The position numbers and the translations under genes were made by a program. This document shows, one piece after another, positions 35,603 to 44,352 of a stretch of 64,000 nt of DNA; the first letter of the stretch is position 1, and the number at the start of each line of letters is the position of its first letter. The notes under the pieces are model-generated. The model had not been told where the DNA came from and did no database searches. It was given only the letters and a program-made list of their open reading frames with translations. This DNA is from Maridesulfovibrio sp050916235 (lineage in GTDB: Bacteria > Desulfobacterota > Desulfovibrionia > Desulfovibrionales > Desulfovibrionaceae). The stretch spans positions 1 through 64,000 of the forward strand of contig NZ_CP104854.1 of NCBI RefSeq assembly GCF_050916235.1. Reading direction: 5' to 3'.

Positions 35603-36076
35603 ATGACTACCCAACAATCCAATCATGTTGAAGTTAAAGTAAAATTCCTCAACGAAACAGCACGGGAAAGCGGCATGGAATATGCCACCCCCAACTCGGC
35701 GGGTGTGGATCTGCGTGCCTGCATCGAAAGTGATTACGTGGAAATCGGTCCCGGAGAAAGATTTGCCTTTCCGGCAGGGATAGCCATCGAAATCACTTCG
35801 CCCGGAATTGCCGGATTTATCTATTCCCGCAGCGGACTGGGAACAAAGGACGGCCTCACCGTCAGTCAGGGCGTCGGAGTAATCGACCCCGACTACCGAG
35901 GAGAAATAAAGGTTTCCCTCCTGAACACCTCCGGAGAGAAGCGACGAATTGAGCGCGGACAGCGCATCGCACAGTTGGTATTCATGCCCTACTGTCATGC
36001 CGCGCTCATTCCGAGTGAAGAACTTTCCGAGACGCAAAGAGGCGCCGGAGGATTCGGGCATACAGGTAAAAATTAA
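35603..36076 (+). CDS. dut: Deoxyuridine 5'-triphosphate nucleotidohydrolase
   Basis: Trimeric dUTPase, keeps uracil out of DNA and makes dUMP for thymidylate. All five motifs are visible: SAGVDLRA, YSRSGLGTKDGL, GVIDPDYRGEI, RGQRIAQLVF and the C-terminal RGAGGFGHTG, where His replaces the usual Ser. The frame extends up to a TTG at 35537 in the promoter; the ATG at 35603 behind AAGGATA gives the normal length of 157 residues. argD follows 27 bases later. Confidence 0.95.
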   Translation: MTTQQSNHVEVKVKFLNETARESGMEYATPNSAGVDLRACIESDYVEIGPGERFAFPAGIAIEITSPGIAGFIYSRSGLGTKDGLTVSQGVGVIDPDYRGEIKVSLLNTSGEKRRIERGQRIAQLVFMPYCHAALIPSEELSETQRGAGGFGHTGKN

Positions 36077-36103
36077 TCTCTCCACAATAAAGAAGACAAT
36101 ACA

Positions 36104-37303
36104 ATGAGCAAACACGATACACTTGTAGCCAAAGAAAAAGCCGCAATCTGCAACACCTACGGCAGGTACCCCCTAAACGTAAGCAAAGCCAGCGGCTCAA
36201 GACTCTGGGATCTCGACGGACGCGAATACATAGACCTTCTTTCCGGTATTTCGGTAGTCAACATAGGCCACTGCCCGGAAGAGCTGGTTGAAGTGATGAT
36301 CGAGCAGTCCCGCAAGCTGGTACAGGTAAGCAACCTCTTCTATCAGGAAGAACAGGTTGAATGTGCTGAAAAGCTTCTTGCCACCTGTGCTGCCGGAAAA
36401 GTCTTTTTCTGCAACTCCGGTGCTGAAGCCAACGAGGCAGCCATCAAACTGGCCCGCAGATACATGAGAACCGTCAAGGAAAGGGATGCTTACGAAATCA
36501 TCACCCTTGAGGGATCATTCCACGGACGGACCCTGGCAACCCTTACCGCCACCGGACAGACCGGACCCATCAAAGACGGCTTCGCTCCCCTGCCCGAAGG
36601 CTTCAAATACGTTCCCGCCGGGGATGTTGAGACCCTCAAGGCTGCGGTAACTCCCAAAACCGCTGCGGTCATGATTGAAATGGTTCAGGGAGAAGGCGGA
36701 ATCAAGCCTCTGCCCGAGGAATACGTCAAGGCCGTAACCGAAATTGTCGCTGAAAACGACATCCTGCTGATTGTTGATGAGGTTCAGTCAGGACTCTGCA
36801 GAACCGGGAAATGGTGGGCCCATCAGCATTACGGAATTGTTCCGCACATTTTCACTTCAGCCAAAGCCCTTGCCAACGGCCTGCCCATGGGGGCAATGCT
36901 CGCTACCGACGAAGTTGCCAAAGGATTCGCTCCCGGAAGCCATGCCACCACTTTCGGCGGCGGTGCTCTGGTAGCCAAGGTTTCATCAAAAGTCATCGAC
37001 ATCATGAATGAAAGAGACCTTGCCGGACGGGCTGCAGAACTCGGAGACCACTTCAAGGACAAGGCCCTCAAGCTGCAGGAGAAATTCCCCGGAAAAATCA
37101 AATCTGTCCGCGGAATGGGACTTATGCTCGGAGTTGAACTTTCCTTTGACGGCAGCGCCGTTTTTGCTGGGCTGCGTGAAAAAGGATTTATCCTTAACCT
37201 GACCAAGGGCACCATCCTGAGACTGCTTCCTGCACTGACCATTGACCGGGCGGATCTGGACGCTTTCCTCAGCACACTGGAAGAGCTGCTCGAAAACGCA
37301 TAG
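36104..37303 (+). CDS. argD: Acetylornithine/succinyldiaminopimelate aminotransferase
   Basis: Class III PLP aminotransferase, converts N-acetylglutamate semialdehyde to N-acetylornithine in arginine synthesis and may also serve lysine synthesis. NSGAEANEAAIKLARRY near 105 binds the PLP phosphate, LLIVDEVQSGLCRTGKWWA near 222 holds the Asp that contacts the pyridine nitrogen, and SAKALANGLPMGAM near 250 contains the Schiff-base lysine. Length 399 is typical. Follows dut closely. Other arg genes are absent from the window. Confidence 0.93.
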   Translation: MSKHDTLVAKEKAAICNTYGRYPLNVSKASGSRLWDLDGREYIDLLSGISVVNIGHCPEELVEVMIEQSRKLVQVSNLFYQEEQVECAEKLLATCAAGKVFFCNSGAEANEAAIKLARRYMRTVKERDAYEIITLEGSFHGRTLATLTATGQTGPIKDGFAPLPEGFKYVPAGDVETLKAAVTPKTAAVMIEMVQGEGGIKPLPEEYVKAVTEIVAENDILLIVDEVQSGLCRTGKWWAHQHYGIVPHIFTSAKALANGLPMGAMLATDEVAKGFAPGSHATTFGGGALVAKVSSKVIDIMNERDLAGRAAELGDHFKDKALKLQEKFPGKIKSVRGMGLMLGVELSFDGSAVFAGLREKGFILNLTKGTILRLLPALTIDRADLDAFLSTLEELLENA

Positions 37304-37450
37304 CGGCTTGACCTCAACGGTTTTGAAGCTTATTTAATTTATATAATCGGGCAGGCTTAAACGGACTGAAAAACCGTTCAGGCCTCCCGGAATCCAAGGC
37401 CTGGGCAACCAGCCGAAGAAATAGTTAAGCAAAAAGACCGGAAAATAAAC
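37304..37450 (+). promoter_or_regulatory. Promoter and structured leader of the 69-residue orphan gene
   Basis: TATAAT at 37342-37347 is a perfect -10 box without a matching -35 at the usual distance. After it, about 100 bases of GC-rich leader contain AACGG/CCGTT and AGGCCT/AGGCCT pairings. No riboswitch family was recognised. Confidence 0.4.
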
Positions 37451-37660
37451 ATGGATGAAATAGCCCTTGCCACACCTGTCAGAGGCGGAGTAAGCAACAC
37501 AAGCCTTTATCCGCAGATTTCTACGGAACGCGCGGATCATGTGGCTGCAGCACTCGATGATCCTGCCATGCACGCCCACGAGATGGCTCAACAGAGGCAG
37601 GTGGATGAAGCAATCCACAGCCTTACCGGCAAAGGTCGCCTCATCGACCGCATAGTCTGA
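37451..37660 (+). CDS. Small protein of unknown function
   Basis: A 69-residue acidic, soluble protein of no recognised family: no membrane helix, no cysteine, alanine- and histidine-containing middle (AAALDDPAMHAHEMAQQRQ), and predicted helices in the second half. It has no strong ribosome site, but a TATAAT box lies 104 bases upstream and a clear terminator 62 bases downstream, so it looks like its own transcription unit between argD and prmA. The codon usage resembles its neighbours. It may be a conserved small protein of the lineage; function not assignable. Confidence 0.62.
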   Translation: MDEIALATPVRGGVSNTSLYPQISTERADHVAAALDDPAMHAHEMAQQRQVDEAIHSLTGKGRLIDRIV

Positions 37661-37721
37661 CAGATAGGGATTTCAACTGATACGACAATGAATCTTCCGG
37701 GATTAAACAAATAAACCCCCA

Positions 37722-37756
37722 AAGCCCAAATACTGGCTTCAGTAGTTGGGCTTTTT
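37722..37756 (+). terminator. Intrinsic terminator
   Basis: AAGCCCAA pairs with TTGGGCTT, with ACTG/CAGT continuing the stem inside around a GCTT loop, followed by TTT. It ends the small orphan gene unit before prmA. Confidence 0.82.
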
Positions 37757-37897
37757 ACGTTAAGGGTGGTTCGAAAACATGATTTGACCAGCCACAAGCA
37801 GCAAAAATCATCCTGAACATAAGCCAGAGCATACATCGGACCCGGACTCAAAAAGTCAGGCAGGACAGTTCTGCAATGCATATATAAGGAGACATTA

Positions 37898-38764
37898 ATG
37901 TCCAAGCTTTTGAAAATACAGTTTACTTTATCTGAAATGGACAGCGACGAGTGCCAGATTTATCTCGGGACACGTGTAGCACACGGCTGGGAAGAAAAAC
38001 CGCTGGATGACGACTCCATTTTTTACACCATCCACCTTGAAGACCATCCGCTGGGCATGGAAATTGTCGAGGAAATCAAAAAACGCTGGCCGGACTGCAG
38101 CTGCACGCATGAAGAAATTGAAGCGGAAAACTGGGGACTGGCATGGAAAGACTACTTTGAGCCCATCACCTGCGGAAACTTCGAGATTCTGCCTCCGTGG
38201 CTGCTTGAACAGAAGACTGAGGATAAAACACACATCATCATCGAGCCCAAAATGGCCTTCGGAACCGGCAGCCACCCGACAACCGCACTTTGCCTTGAGC
38301 TGATCAGCAAACTGGCAGATGAAGGAAAGCTCAATTCCGGAATGAATTTCTTCGACCTCGGCACCGGTTCTGCAATCCTCTCTATCGCCCTCGCCAAGCT
38401 CGGACTTAAAGGTGTGGGAGTGGACATTGACCCGCAATCCATTGTCTGTGCCATGGAAAACGTTGAGAACAACTCGGTTGAAGGCATCACCCTCTCCGTG
38501 GGCAGTGCCGACAGCATCGCCCCGGACCTGAAGTACGATATGGTCGTAGCAAATATCCTTTCAGGACCGCTGATTGAGCTCTGCCCGGACGTGACTGCTC
38601 GATTGAAAAAGGACTCTATGCTGATCCTTTCCGGGATACTGGTGGAACAGGCCGAGAAAGTGGCCGGAACCTACATAGAGGCAGGTCTCCCAGCTCCGGA
38701 GATATTCACCATGGGAGAATGGGCCGGACTGCTCTGGGAAAACGTAACCACAGAAGATGAATAG
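37898..38764 (+). CDS. prmA: Ribosomal protein L11 methyltransferase
   Basis: SAM-dependent methyltransferase that methylates ribosomal protein L11. After a divergent N-terminal substrate domain (about 90 residues), KMAFGTGSHPTTALCLEL and DLGTGSAILSIALAKLG near 150 form the SAM site, and VVANILSGPLIEL near 220 is the PrmA-specific loop in place of NPPY. Length 288 is typical. AAGGAGAC precedes the ATG. The next gene overlaps its end by 8 bp, beginning an operon that runs through yibQ. Confidence 0.93.
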   Translation: MSKLLKIQFTLSEMDSDECQIYLGTRVAHGWEEKPLDDDSIFYTIHLEDHPLGMEIVEEIKKRWPDCSCTHEEIEAENWGLAWKDYFEPITCGNFEILPPWLLEQKTEDKTHIIIEPKMAFGTGSHPTTALCLELISKLADEGKLNSGMNFFDLGTGSAILSIALAKLGLKGVGVDIDPQSIVCAMENVENNSVEGITLSVGSADSIAPDLKYDMVVANILSGPLIELCPDVTARLKKDSMLILSGILVEQAEKVAGTYIEAGLPAPEIFTMGEWAGLLWENVTTEDE

Positions 38765-39410
38765 AGAACAGCTCCTTATGAATTATTACAAGGCCCTGTC
38801 GGACAGATTGGGGCCTTGTCACTGGTGGCCGGGAGATACCCCGTTTGAAATTGCCGTCGGTGCCATACTGGTCCAGAACACCAACTGGGCCAATGTGGAA
38901 AAGGCCATCGAAAACCTTAAGATGAACAACGGATTGACCGTCCACGGGCTGCGCCGCCTGAACGAAAACGAGCTTCAGGAACTGATCCGGCCTTCCGGGT
39001 TCTTTCGCATGAAAGCCGCACGGCTCAGGAATTTTCTCGATTTCCTTGAAAGCTACTCCGCAGAATGTATCACCGACCTTAAGGAGCATGATACCCGGGA
39101 ATTGCGTGAATCCCTGCTGTCGGTTAACGGAATCGGACCTGAAACAGCGGACTCTATCCTGCTTTACGCCCTGAACAAGCCTGTATTTGTTGTGGATGCC
39201 TACACACGCAGAATCTTCAACCGGCACATGCTGGTGCATGAAGATATAAACTATCAGGAGCTTCAGGATTTTTTCATGGATGTGCTTGAAGAAAATGCGG
39301 ATTTGTTTAATGAATATCATGCATTGATTGTGAGGACAGCCAAATGCTGGTGCAAGAAGACCAACTCTGACTGCGCGAACTGTCCTCTCGGCAGTTTCCT
39401 GAACAACTGA
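38757..39410 (+). CDS. Endonuclease III-related HhH-GPD DNA glycosylase
   Basis: Base-excision-repair glycosylase relative of the endonuclease III-related group (COG2231 style, with the NEYHALIV signature). The helix-hairpin-helix is VNGIGPETADSILLYAL near 120; where endonuclease III has the lyase lysine (GVGRKTA) this has Glu, while the catalytic Asp is kept in VVDAYTRR. This predicts a monofunctional glycosylase without lyase action. The C-terminal cysteines CWCKKTNSDCANCP are spaced C-x-C-x6-C-x2-C, unlike the C-x6-C-x2-C-x5-C of Nth, but should still bind [4Fe-4S]. Overlaps prmA by 8 bp; envC-like gene 6 bases later. Confidence 0.88.
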   Translation: MNREQLLMNYYKALSDRLGPCHWWPGDTPFEIAVGAILVQNTNWANVEKAIENLKMNNGLTVHGLRRLNENELQELIRPSGFFRMKAARLRNFLDFLESYSAECITDLKEHDTRELRESLLSVNGIGPETADSILLYALNKPVFVVDAYTRRIFNRHMLVHEDINYQELQDFFMDVLEENADLFNEYHALIVRTAKCWCKKTNSDCANCPLGSFLNN

Positions 39411-39416
39411 TCGTAT

Positions 39417-40541
39417 ATGCCTGAATATCCGTATAAATATATTTTAACTTCACTCTTTATGCTCCTTATTCTGTGTATTTCCGTTCCGGCATCAGCACAG
39501 GATTCGGCAGTAAACAGACTCAAGGAGGAGATTCAGGACACCCGCGAGACAGTCAAACAGCAGAAACAGGAACTGCTGAAGCTGACTAGGGAAGAAAGGG
39601 ATATGTTCGGAGAACTTGCCGCAATAGAAGACCGTATCACTAATGTTGAACGGGAACTGTTCCGGCAGGAAGATGAACTGCAGCGCATCACCGTAGAAGA
39701 GGAAGCTGTCCGCTCAGAAGAAAAGACACTCAGGGTCGAACATGAGGTGATTGTCGAGCGACTCAAGTCAATGATCACAAAGCTTTGGCCGGTTCATTCC
39801 CGTAAACTAGAAAACCGTTTCGGTAATCTTGACGACTGGCAGAGTGCGGACCGCAATTTTGTCTGGCTGGCCTCTCTCTACAGGGAAACCAGAACCGAGC
39901 TGCAGAAGGCTCAACGTAAGGCTGAAGAAATATCCCTCAACCTGAGAACACAGGGAGAACTGAAACTCAAGGCCGAGAACAAGCTTGCTGAAATTAATAC
40001 GACCAAGGACAGCCTGCTTGAAGACAAACTCGACCTTCTCTCCGGAATCCGAGGCATCAGATCCCTTAAGCTGACCAAAGAACAGGAAGTTAAAGGTCTT
40101 CTTGAAACAATCAACAAACTCAATTACAGACTGAAAAGTCTTACAAGCAGGAAGATTCAGAATTTTGAAGGTTCACTGCCTCGCCCCTGCGAAGGCAACA
40201 CCCTTGTCAACTTCGACCTTTCCGCCAAGCCGCCGGTGCGCGGCATCGGCATTAAAACCGATGGGAATGTGGATGTTAAATCGATTTTCTGGGGGAAGGT
40301 TGTCCATAACGACACCCTCAGAGGATTCGGCCGTGTGGTTATCATCTACCACGGATACAATTACTATTCCCTGTACGCCTATCTTGCCGAAAGTTTCGTC
40401 AAAAGCGGGCAGGAAGTAGAGAAAGATGAAGTGATCGGAAAAACAGGGTATTACCCTAACCTGAAAGAAACCGGGCTCTATTTTGAATTGCGTTTTCATC
40501 AGAAAGCAGTTAACCCGCAAGAATGGCTTGCCCGAAAATAA
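39417..40541 (+). CDS. envC: EnvC-like murein hydrolase activator (coiled coil + M23)
   Basis: Periplasmic factor that activates amidases splitting septal peptidoglycan. A signal peptide (1-27, ending in PASA) is followed by long coiled coils at about 30-115 and 155-240, then a LytM/M23 domain from about 260. The M23 domain looks degenerate: the zinc ligands H..D and HxH are missing (ELRFHQKAVNPQEWL keeps one His), as in EnvC and NlpD, which activate rather than cut. Operon with ctpA and yibQ downstream, as in many proteobacteria. Confidence 0.9.
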   Translation: MPEYPYKYILTSLFMLLILCISVPASAQDSAVNRLKEEIQDTRETVKQQKQELLKLTREERDMFGELAAIEDRITNVERELFRQEDELQRITVEEEAVRSEEKTLRVEHEVIVERLKSMITKLWPVHSRKLENRFGNLDDWQSADRNFVWLASLYRETRTELQKAQRKAEEISLNLRTQGELKLKAENKLAEINTTKDSLLEDKLDLLSGIRGIRSLKLTKEQEVKGLLETINKLNYRLKSLTSRKIQNFEGSLPRPCEGNTLVNFDLSAKPPVRGIGIKTDGNVDVKSIFWGKVVHNDTLRGFGRVVIIYHGYNYYSLYAYLAESFVKSGQEVEKDEVIGKTGYYPNLKETGLYFELRFHQKAVNPQEWLARK

Positions 40542-40590
40542 ATTATAGTATCTTTAGCAAGTTGCAGCATTCACCACGCTGGAGGAGAAC

Positions 40591-41868
40591 ATGAGAAAAA
40601 CTTTATGGCTGGTAGCCATCCTCGCCCTTTTCGTAATTTCCGTCGCACCGCAGCCGACTGAAGCGGTCAATGAAGACCGTTTCGAGCCTCTGCGCAGGTT
40701 CTCGCAGGTTCTTGACCTGGTGGAACACAATTACGTCAAGGACATCTCCCGCAAGGAACTGGTTGATGATGCAGTGAAGGGCATGCTTGAACAGCTCGAC
40801 CCCCACTCCACTTTTCTTTCAACCGATGATTTCAAAGAGATGCAGGAAGCCACCAGTGGAGAATTCAGCGGCATCGGCATTGAAATCAGTATGGAAAAAG
40901 GACGCCTGATCGTAATCTCCCCCATTGAAGACACTCCCGCATACAAGGCCGGGCTCAAGGCAGGAGACATCATCCTTGAGATCAACGGGGAATCAACTCA
41001 GTCCATTTCCCTTATGGAAGCTGTAAGCAAGATCAGAGGCAAACGCGGAACAGATGTAATCCTGACCATCCTGCACAAGGACGCAACCAAGCCGGATAAA
41101 GTCACCATCACCCGCGACACCATTCCCATCATCAGCGCCAAAAGTCAGGAACTTGAAGATGGTATCCTCTATCTGCGACTCACCAGATTCAATGAAAACA
41201 CCACCCGCGAAATGCACAAGGCACTGGCGGACTACAATAAGGATCATACCCTTAAAGGGCTCATCCTTGACCTGCGCAACAACCCCGGCGGGCTTCTCAA
41301 GCAGGCCGTATCCGTTGCCGACACCTTCATCGACAAAGGACTCATCGTCTACATCGAAGGCCGCGACAAGGCCAGCCGTATGGACTACGACGCTGCAGAA
41401 CAGGCAACAGACGTGAACGTTCCCATGGTGACCCTCATCAATGCTGGATCAGCATCCGCTTCCGAAATTGTTGCCGGGGCTCTGAAGGATCATGACCGCT
41501 CCCTGCTGATTGGCGAACGCACCTTCGGTAAAGGATCAGTCCAGACAATCATTCCCATGGCCGACGGTTCAGGAATAAAGCTGACCACTGCACTGTACTA
41601 CACCCCCAGCGGACGCTCCATTCAGGCCGAAGGAATTGACCCGGACATCTTATACCCCTTTGTTGCTCCTGCAGACGACAAAGATGATACCGACCGTTTC
41701 ATTTTCCGTGAAAAAGACCTGAACAGGCATCTTGAGAACAACGGCCACGATACCAAGGCCATAGCCGAGAGAAACGAGAAAGCCAAAAAAATGCTGGATA
41801 GAGACAATCAGCTCAGACTTGGACTGCAGTTGGTGAAAGGACTGCCCCGCATCAAGGAAATAAAGTAA
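40591..41868 (+). CDS. ctpA: Carboxyl-terminal processing protease (S41)
   Basis: Periplasmic serine protease of the CtpA/Prc family. It has a signal peptide (residues 1-25), an N-terminal helical domain, a PDZ domain at about 95-170 (SGIGIEISMEKG, AGLKAGDIILEINGE) and the S41 core with LDLRNNPGGLL, GSASASEIVAGAL (catalytic Ser near 294) and GKGSVQTI containing the Lys about 25 residues later. The C-terminal tail ends in basic residues. GGAGGAGAAC precedes the ATG. CtpA enzymes often control envelope hydrolases, in line with the envC-like gene upstream. Confidence 0.95.
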   Translation: MRKTLWLVAILALFVISVAPQPTEAVNEDRFEPLRRFSQVLDLVEHNYVKDISRKELVDDAVKGMLEQLDPHSTFLSTDDFKEMQEATSGEFSGIGIEISMEKGRLIVISPIEDTPAYKAGLKAGDIILEINGESTQSISLMEAVSKIRGKRGTDVILTILHKDATKPDKVTITRDTIPIISAKSQELEDGILYLRLTRFNENTTREMHKALADYNKDHTLKGLILDLRNNPGGLLKQAVSVADTFIDKGLIVYIEGRDKASRMDYDAAEQATDVNVPMVTLINAGSASASEIVAGALKDHDRSLLIGERTFGKGSVQTIIPMADGSGIKLTTALYYTPSGRSIQAEGIDPDILYPFVAPADDKDDTDRFIFREKDLNRHLENNGHDTKAIAERNEKAKKMLDRDNQLRLGLQLVKGLPRIKEIK

Positions 41869-41886
41869 TATCAAGGCCGTATCCGC

Positions 41887-43164
41887 GTGGAAAACCAGAC
41901 TCATGATCAAAACACCGAGCCCGAAATCCCGGAACAGAATCCGGGGCTTCGGGCTCGGCTCTTCAAGCCCGCAGTAATTGCGGCAGCAACCATTGCCGCT
42001 GCCGCATGCATCTGCTTAGTCATCGCACTTTTATTCTCTCCTGCAGAAGATACCTCAGCATCTGGCAAGAAGCCTGCTCCGTCGGAACAGGCTCTGGCAG
42101 AACAGAATTCAACTGAAACGGCGCAACCGATCCTTTACGAAGAACCGCAGGAAAACGACATGGACGATCTGGTCAAGCAGGTCGACCTTGCCCTGATCAC
42201 AGCTCTCAAGAAAGCTGACATTTCCATGAGTGAGCTGCGTCTTGAAGACGTATCCATAAAAAAACATCAGGGACGCGACTTTCATTTCCAGCAGTTGAGC
42301 TTTCCCTGCAAGGGAGACAAACAGGAATTCGTAGCCAGCATTCGCAAAGGCCTTGAGGACAGTTCCCTTAACGCCAGTATCCACGAGACTTCACCCGAGA
42401 GCTGGCTGATCAGTGTGAACGGTGTACCTACCCACAGGTTCTCCCTTTTTACACCCGTCACAACACCGATACCGGCGCCGACAAAACCGGACCCTAACGC
42501 ACCGAAAATGGCCATTGTAATTGACGACATGGGTGAGGACCTTACCCTTGCCAAGGGGCTGGCTGCACTGGACGTTCATGTTTCATTTTCAATCTGGCCG
42601 AACAGTTCTCAGGTTCAGAAGACCATCGACATCGCCCGGAAACACGGCAATGAGATAATGATCCATCTGCCCATGCAGCCCAAGGGATACCCGAAGGTGA
42701 ACCCCGGACCTGACGCACTGCTTGTCGGCATGAGTGAGGCCCAGATCAGAGACAAGGTGCTGGCAGCTGTAAGTAAAGTTCCCGGAGCGCGCGGTCTGAA
42801 CAACCACATGGGGTCGAAGTTTACCGAGGACCTGAACGGAATGAATACTGTAATGAGCCAGTTGAAAAAGGAAAAAATCTACTTTCTGGACAGCAGGACC
42901 ACACCGGACAGCGCGGCCCCGAAAGCGGCCAAAAGCGCCGGTGTAAAGATCTATGAAAGAAGCATATTCCTGGACAATGTGAAAAACGTTGCCGCAATCA
43001 AGTTTCAGTTGTCCAAGACAGCTGAACTGGCCAGAAAAAGAGGACAGGCAATAGCAATTGGACATCCGCACCGGGAAACATTAAAAGCCATCCGGCAATG
43101 GGCTGCCGAGAACAAAGGAAAAGTCAATATTGTACCTGTGGAAAAACTGAAACCGGTGAGCTAG
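41887..43164 (+). CDS. yibQ: Divergent polysaccharide deacetylase (YibQ/DUF610)
   Basis: Membrane-anchored periplasmic protein. A short cytoplasmic part is followed by one helix at about 29-50 (VIAAATIAAAACICLVIAL), a linker, an unassigned domain, and a C-terminal divergent polysaccharide deacetylase domain from about 205 (MAIVIDDMGEDL, IMIHLPMQPKGYP, NNHMGSKFTED, FLDSRTTPDS, IGHPHRET). The metal-binding Asp and His residues seem kept. Activity is unproven for the family. The start is GTG with only a weak ribosome site. Third gene of the EnvC-CtpA-YibQ set commonly kept together. Confidence 0.88.
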   Translation: MENQTHDQNTEPEIPEQNPGLRARLFKPAVIAAATIAAAACICLVIALLFSPAEDTSASGKKPAPSEQALAEQNSTETAQPILYEEPQENDMDDLVKQVDLALITALKKADISMSELRLEDVSIKKHQGRDFHFQQLSFPCKGDKQEFVASIRKGLEDSSLNASIHETSPESWLISVNGVPTHRFSLFTPVTTPIPAPTKPDPNAPKMAIVIDDMGEDLTLAKGLAALDVHVSFSIWPNSSQVQKTIDIARKHGNEIMIHLPMQPKGYPKVNPGPDALLVGMSEAQIRDKVLAAVSKVPGARGLNNHMGSKFTEDLNGMNTVMSQLKKEKIYFLDSRTTPDSAAPKAAKSAGVKIYERSIFLDNVKNVAAIKFQLSKTAELARKRGQAIAIGHPHRETLKAIRQWAAENKGKVNIVPVEKLKPVS

Positions 43165-43326
43165 AGCACCAATCCTGTTTGGATGGAGACGACTCATCAC
43201 GCTGAATTAGAACCAGCTCCTAAATCCATCATCTTTAAAAATAATTTCGTTCCCATCTTGACTTAAGTGCCATTTTAAGGGCAAATCAATTTAATAAAAA
43301 TTTTTCAACATAAAGGATATGTAAGG

Positions 43327-44277
43327 ATGAAAAAAATCCTCCTATTTCTTGTATTGCTGTTCATGGTCACCGTACCTGTGATTCACTCTGCTCAGACCTA
43401 TACCGTATCCATTTCCCAAATTGTTGAACATCCGTCACTCGATGCCATGCGAGAAGGTTTCAAAAACCGTCTCAAGGAAGCTGGAATCGACGTCATCTAC
43501 AACGAACATATAGCTCAGGGCAATCAGGCCACAAACGTCCAGATCGCCAACCAGATCAAAGGTGAAAAACCTGATCTCGTTCTGACCATCACCACCCCCT
43601 CTTCGCAGGCTGTGGCCCAGAAAATCAAAGATATTCCGGTACTTTTCACCGGTGTTACCGATCCTGTTGCAGCAGGTCTGGTCAAAAGCCTCATGCTGCC
43701 CGGAAAGAACATTACCGGTATGACTGATATGAGTCCGGTACTGCGTCAGGTGGAACTCATCAAGGAGTTCATGCCAGAGATCAAAACCCTCGGCACCATC
43801 TACAATGCCGGAGAGGCAAACTCGGTAGTTCTCACCGAACTGCTTAAGGAAGTCTGCAAGGATTTCGGAATCAAGGTTGAGGAAGCATCCATTGCCAACT
43901 CGAGCGATGTATATCAGGCCGCCAAAAGCCTCGTGGGCAGATGTGACGCCATCTACATCCCTCTGGATAACACTGTAGTTTCCGGCCTTGAAGCAGCCAT
44001 AAAAGTCTGCCGCCAGAACAAGCTGCCCATCTTCTCCGCCGATACGGATTCCGTAGAACGCGGAACAGTGGCCGCCATTGCCGTCGACTACTACCGCATG
44101 GGACTTCAGACCGCAGACATGGCTGCGCGCATCCTTTCCAAGAACGCAAAGCCTGCCGACATGCCTGTTGAGACCCTTCAGAACCTGCGCCTCTTCGTAA
44201 ACGAAAATGCAGCAGCACAAATGGGTATATCCATACCCAAGCAGGTTATGGACCGGGCTGACAGGATCATCAAGTAA
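43327..44277 (+). CDS. ABC transporter substrate-binding protein (TrpX family)
   Basis: Periplasmic binding protein of the DUF534/TrpX type, which in characterised cases binds tryptophan or tyrosine. The signal peptide covers residues 1-21. The mature part begins VSISQIVEHPSLDAMREGF, has PDLVLTITTPSSQAVAQ near 80 and PVLFTGVTDPVAAGLV near 105, the family hallmark. AAGGATATGTAAGG precedes the ATG. It heads an operon with a permease and an ATPase; a terminator lies right after it. The ligand here is inferred only from the family. Confidence 0.92.
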   Translation: MKKILLFLVLLFMVTVPVIHSAQTYTVSISQIVEHPSLDAMREGFKNRLKEAGIDVIYNEHIAQGNQATNVQIANQIKGEKPDLVLTITTPSSQAVAQKIKDIPVLFTGVTDPVAAGLVKSLMLPGKNITGMTDMSPVLRQVELIKEFMPEIKTLGTIYNAGEANSVVLTELLKEVCKDFGIKVEEASIANSSDVYQAAKSLVGRCDAIYIPLDNTVVSGLEAAIKVCRQNKLPIFSADTDSVERGTVAAIAVDYYRMGLQTADMAARILSKNAKPADMPVETLQNLRLFVNENAAAQMGISIPKQVMDRADRIIK

Positions 44278-44305
44278 ACATTTGCAAAACATCAGTATAC
44301 GAGGT

Positions 44306-44334
44306 AAAGGCGCAGTACATTCTGCGCCTTTTTT
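44306..44334 (+). terminator. Intrinsic terminator between binding-protein and permease genes
   Basis: AAAGGCGCAG (44306-44315) and CTGCGCCTTT (44322-44331) form a 10-bp stem around a 6-base loop, followed by further T. It ends about 20 bases before the permease gene, so the permease depends on read-through. Confidence 0.87.
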
Positions 44335-44352
44335 CATTACTATCCAAAAATT

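Noticed and set aside
37760..37790. GGTGGTTCGAAAACATG resembling a tRNA T-arm
   Set aside because: No acceptor, D or anticodon stems can be built around it.
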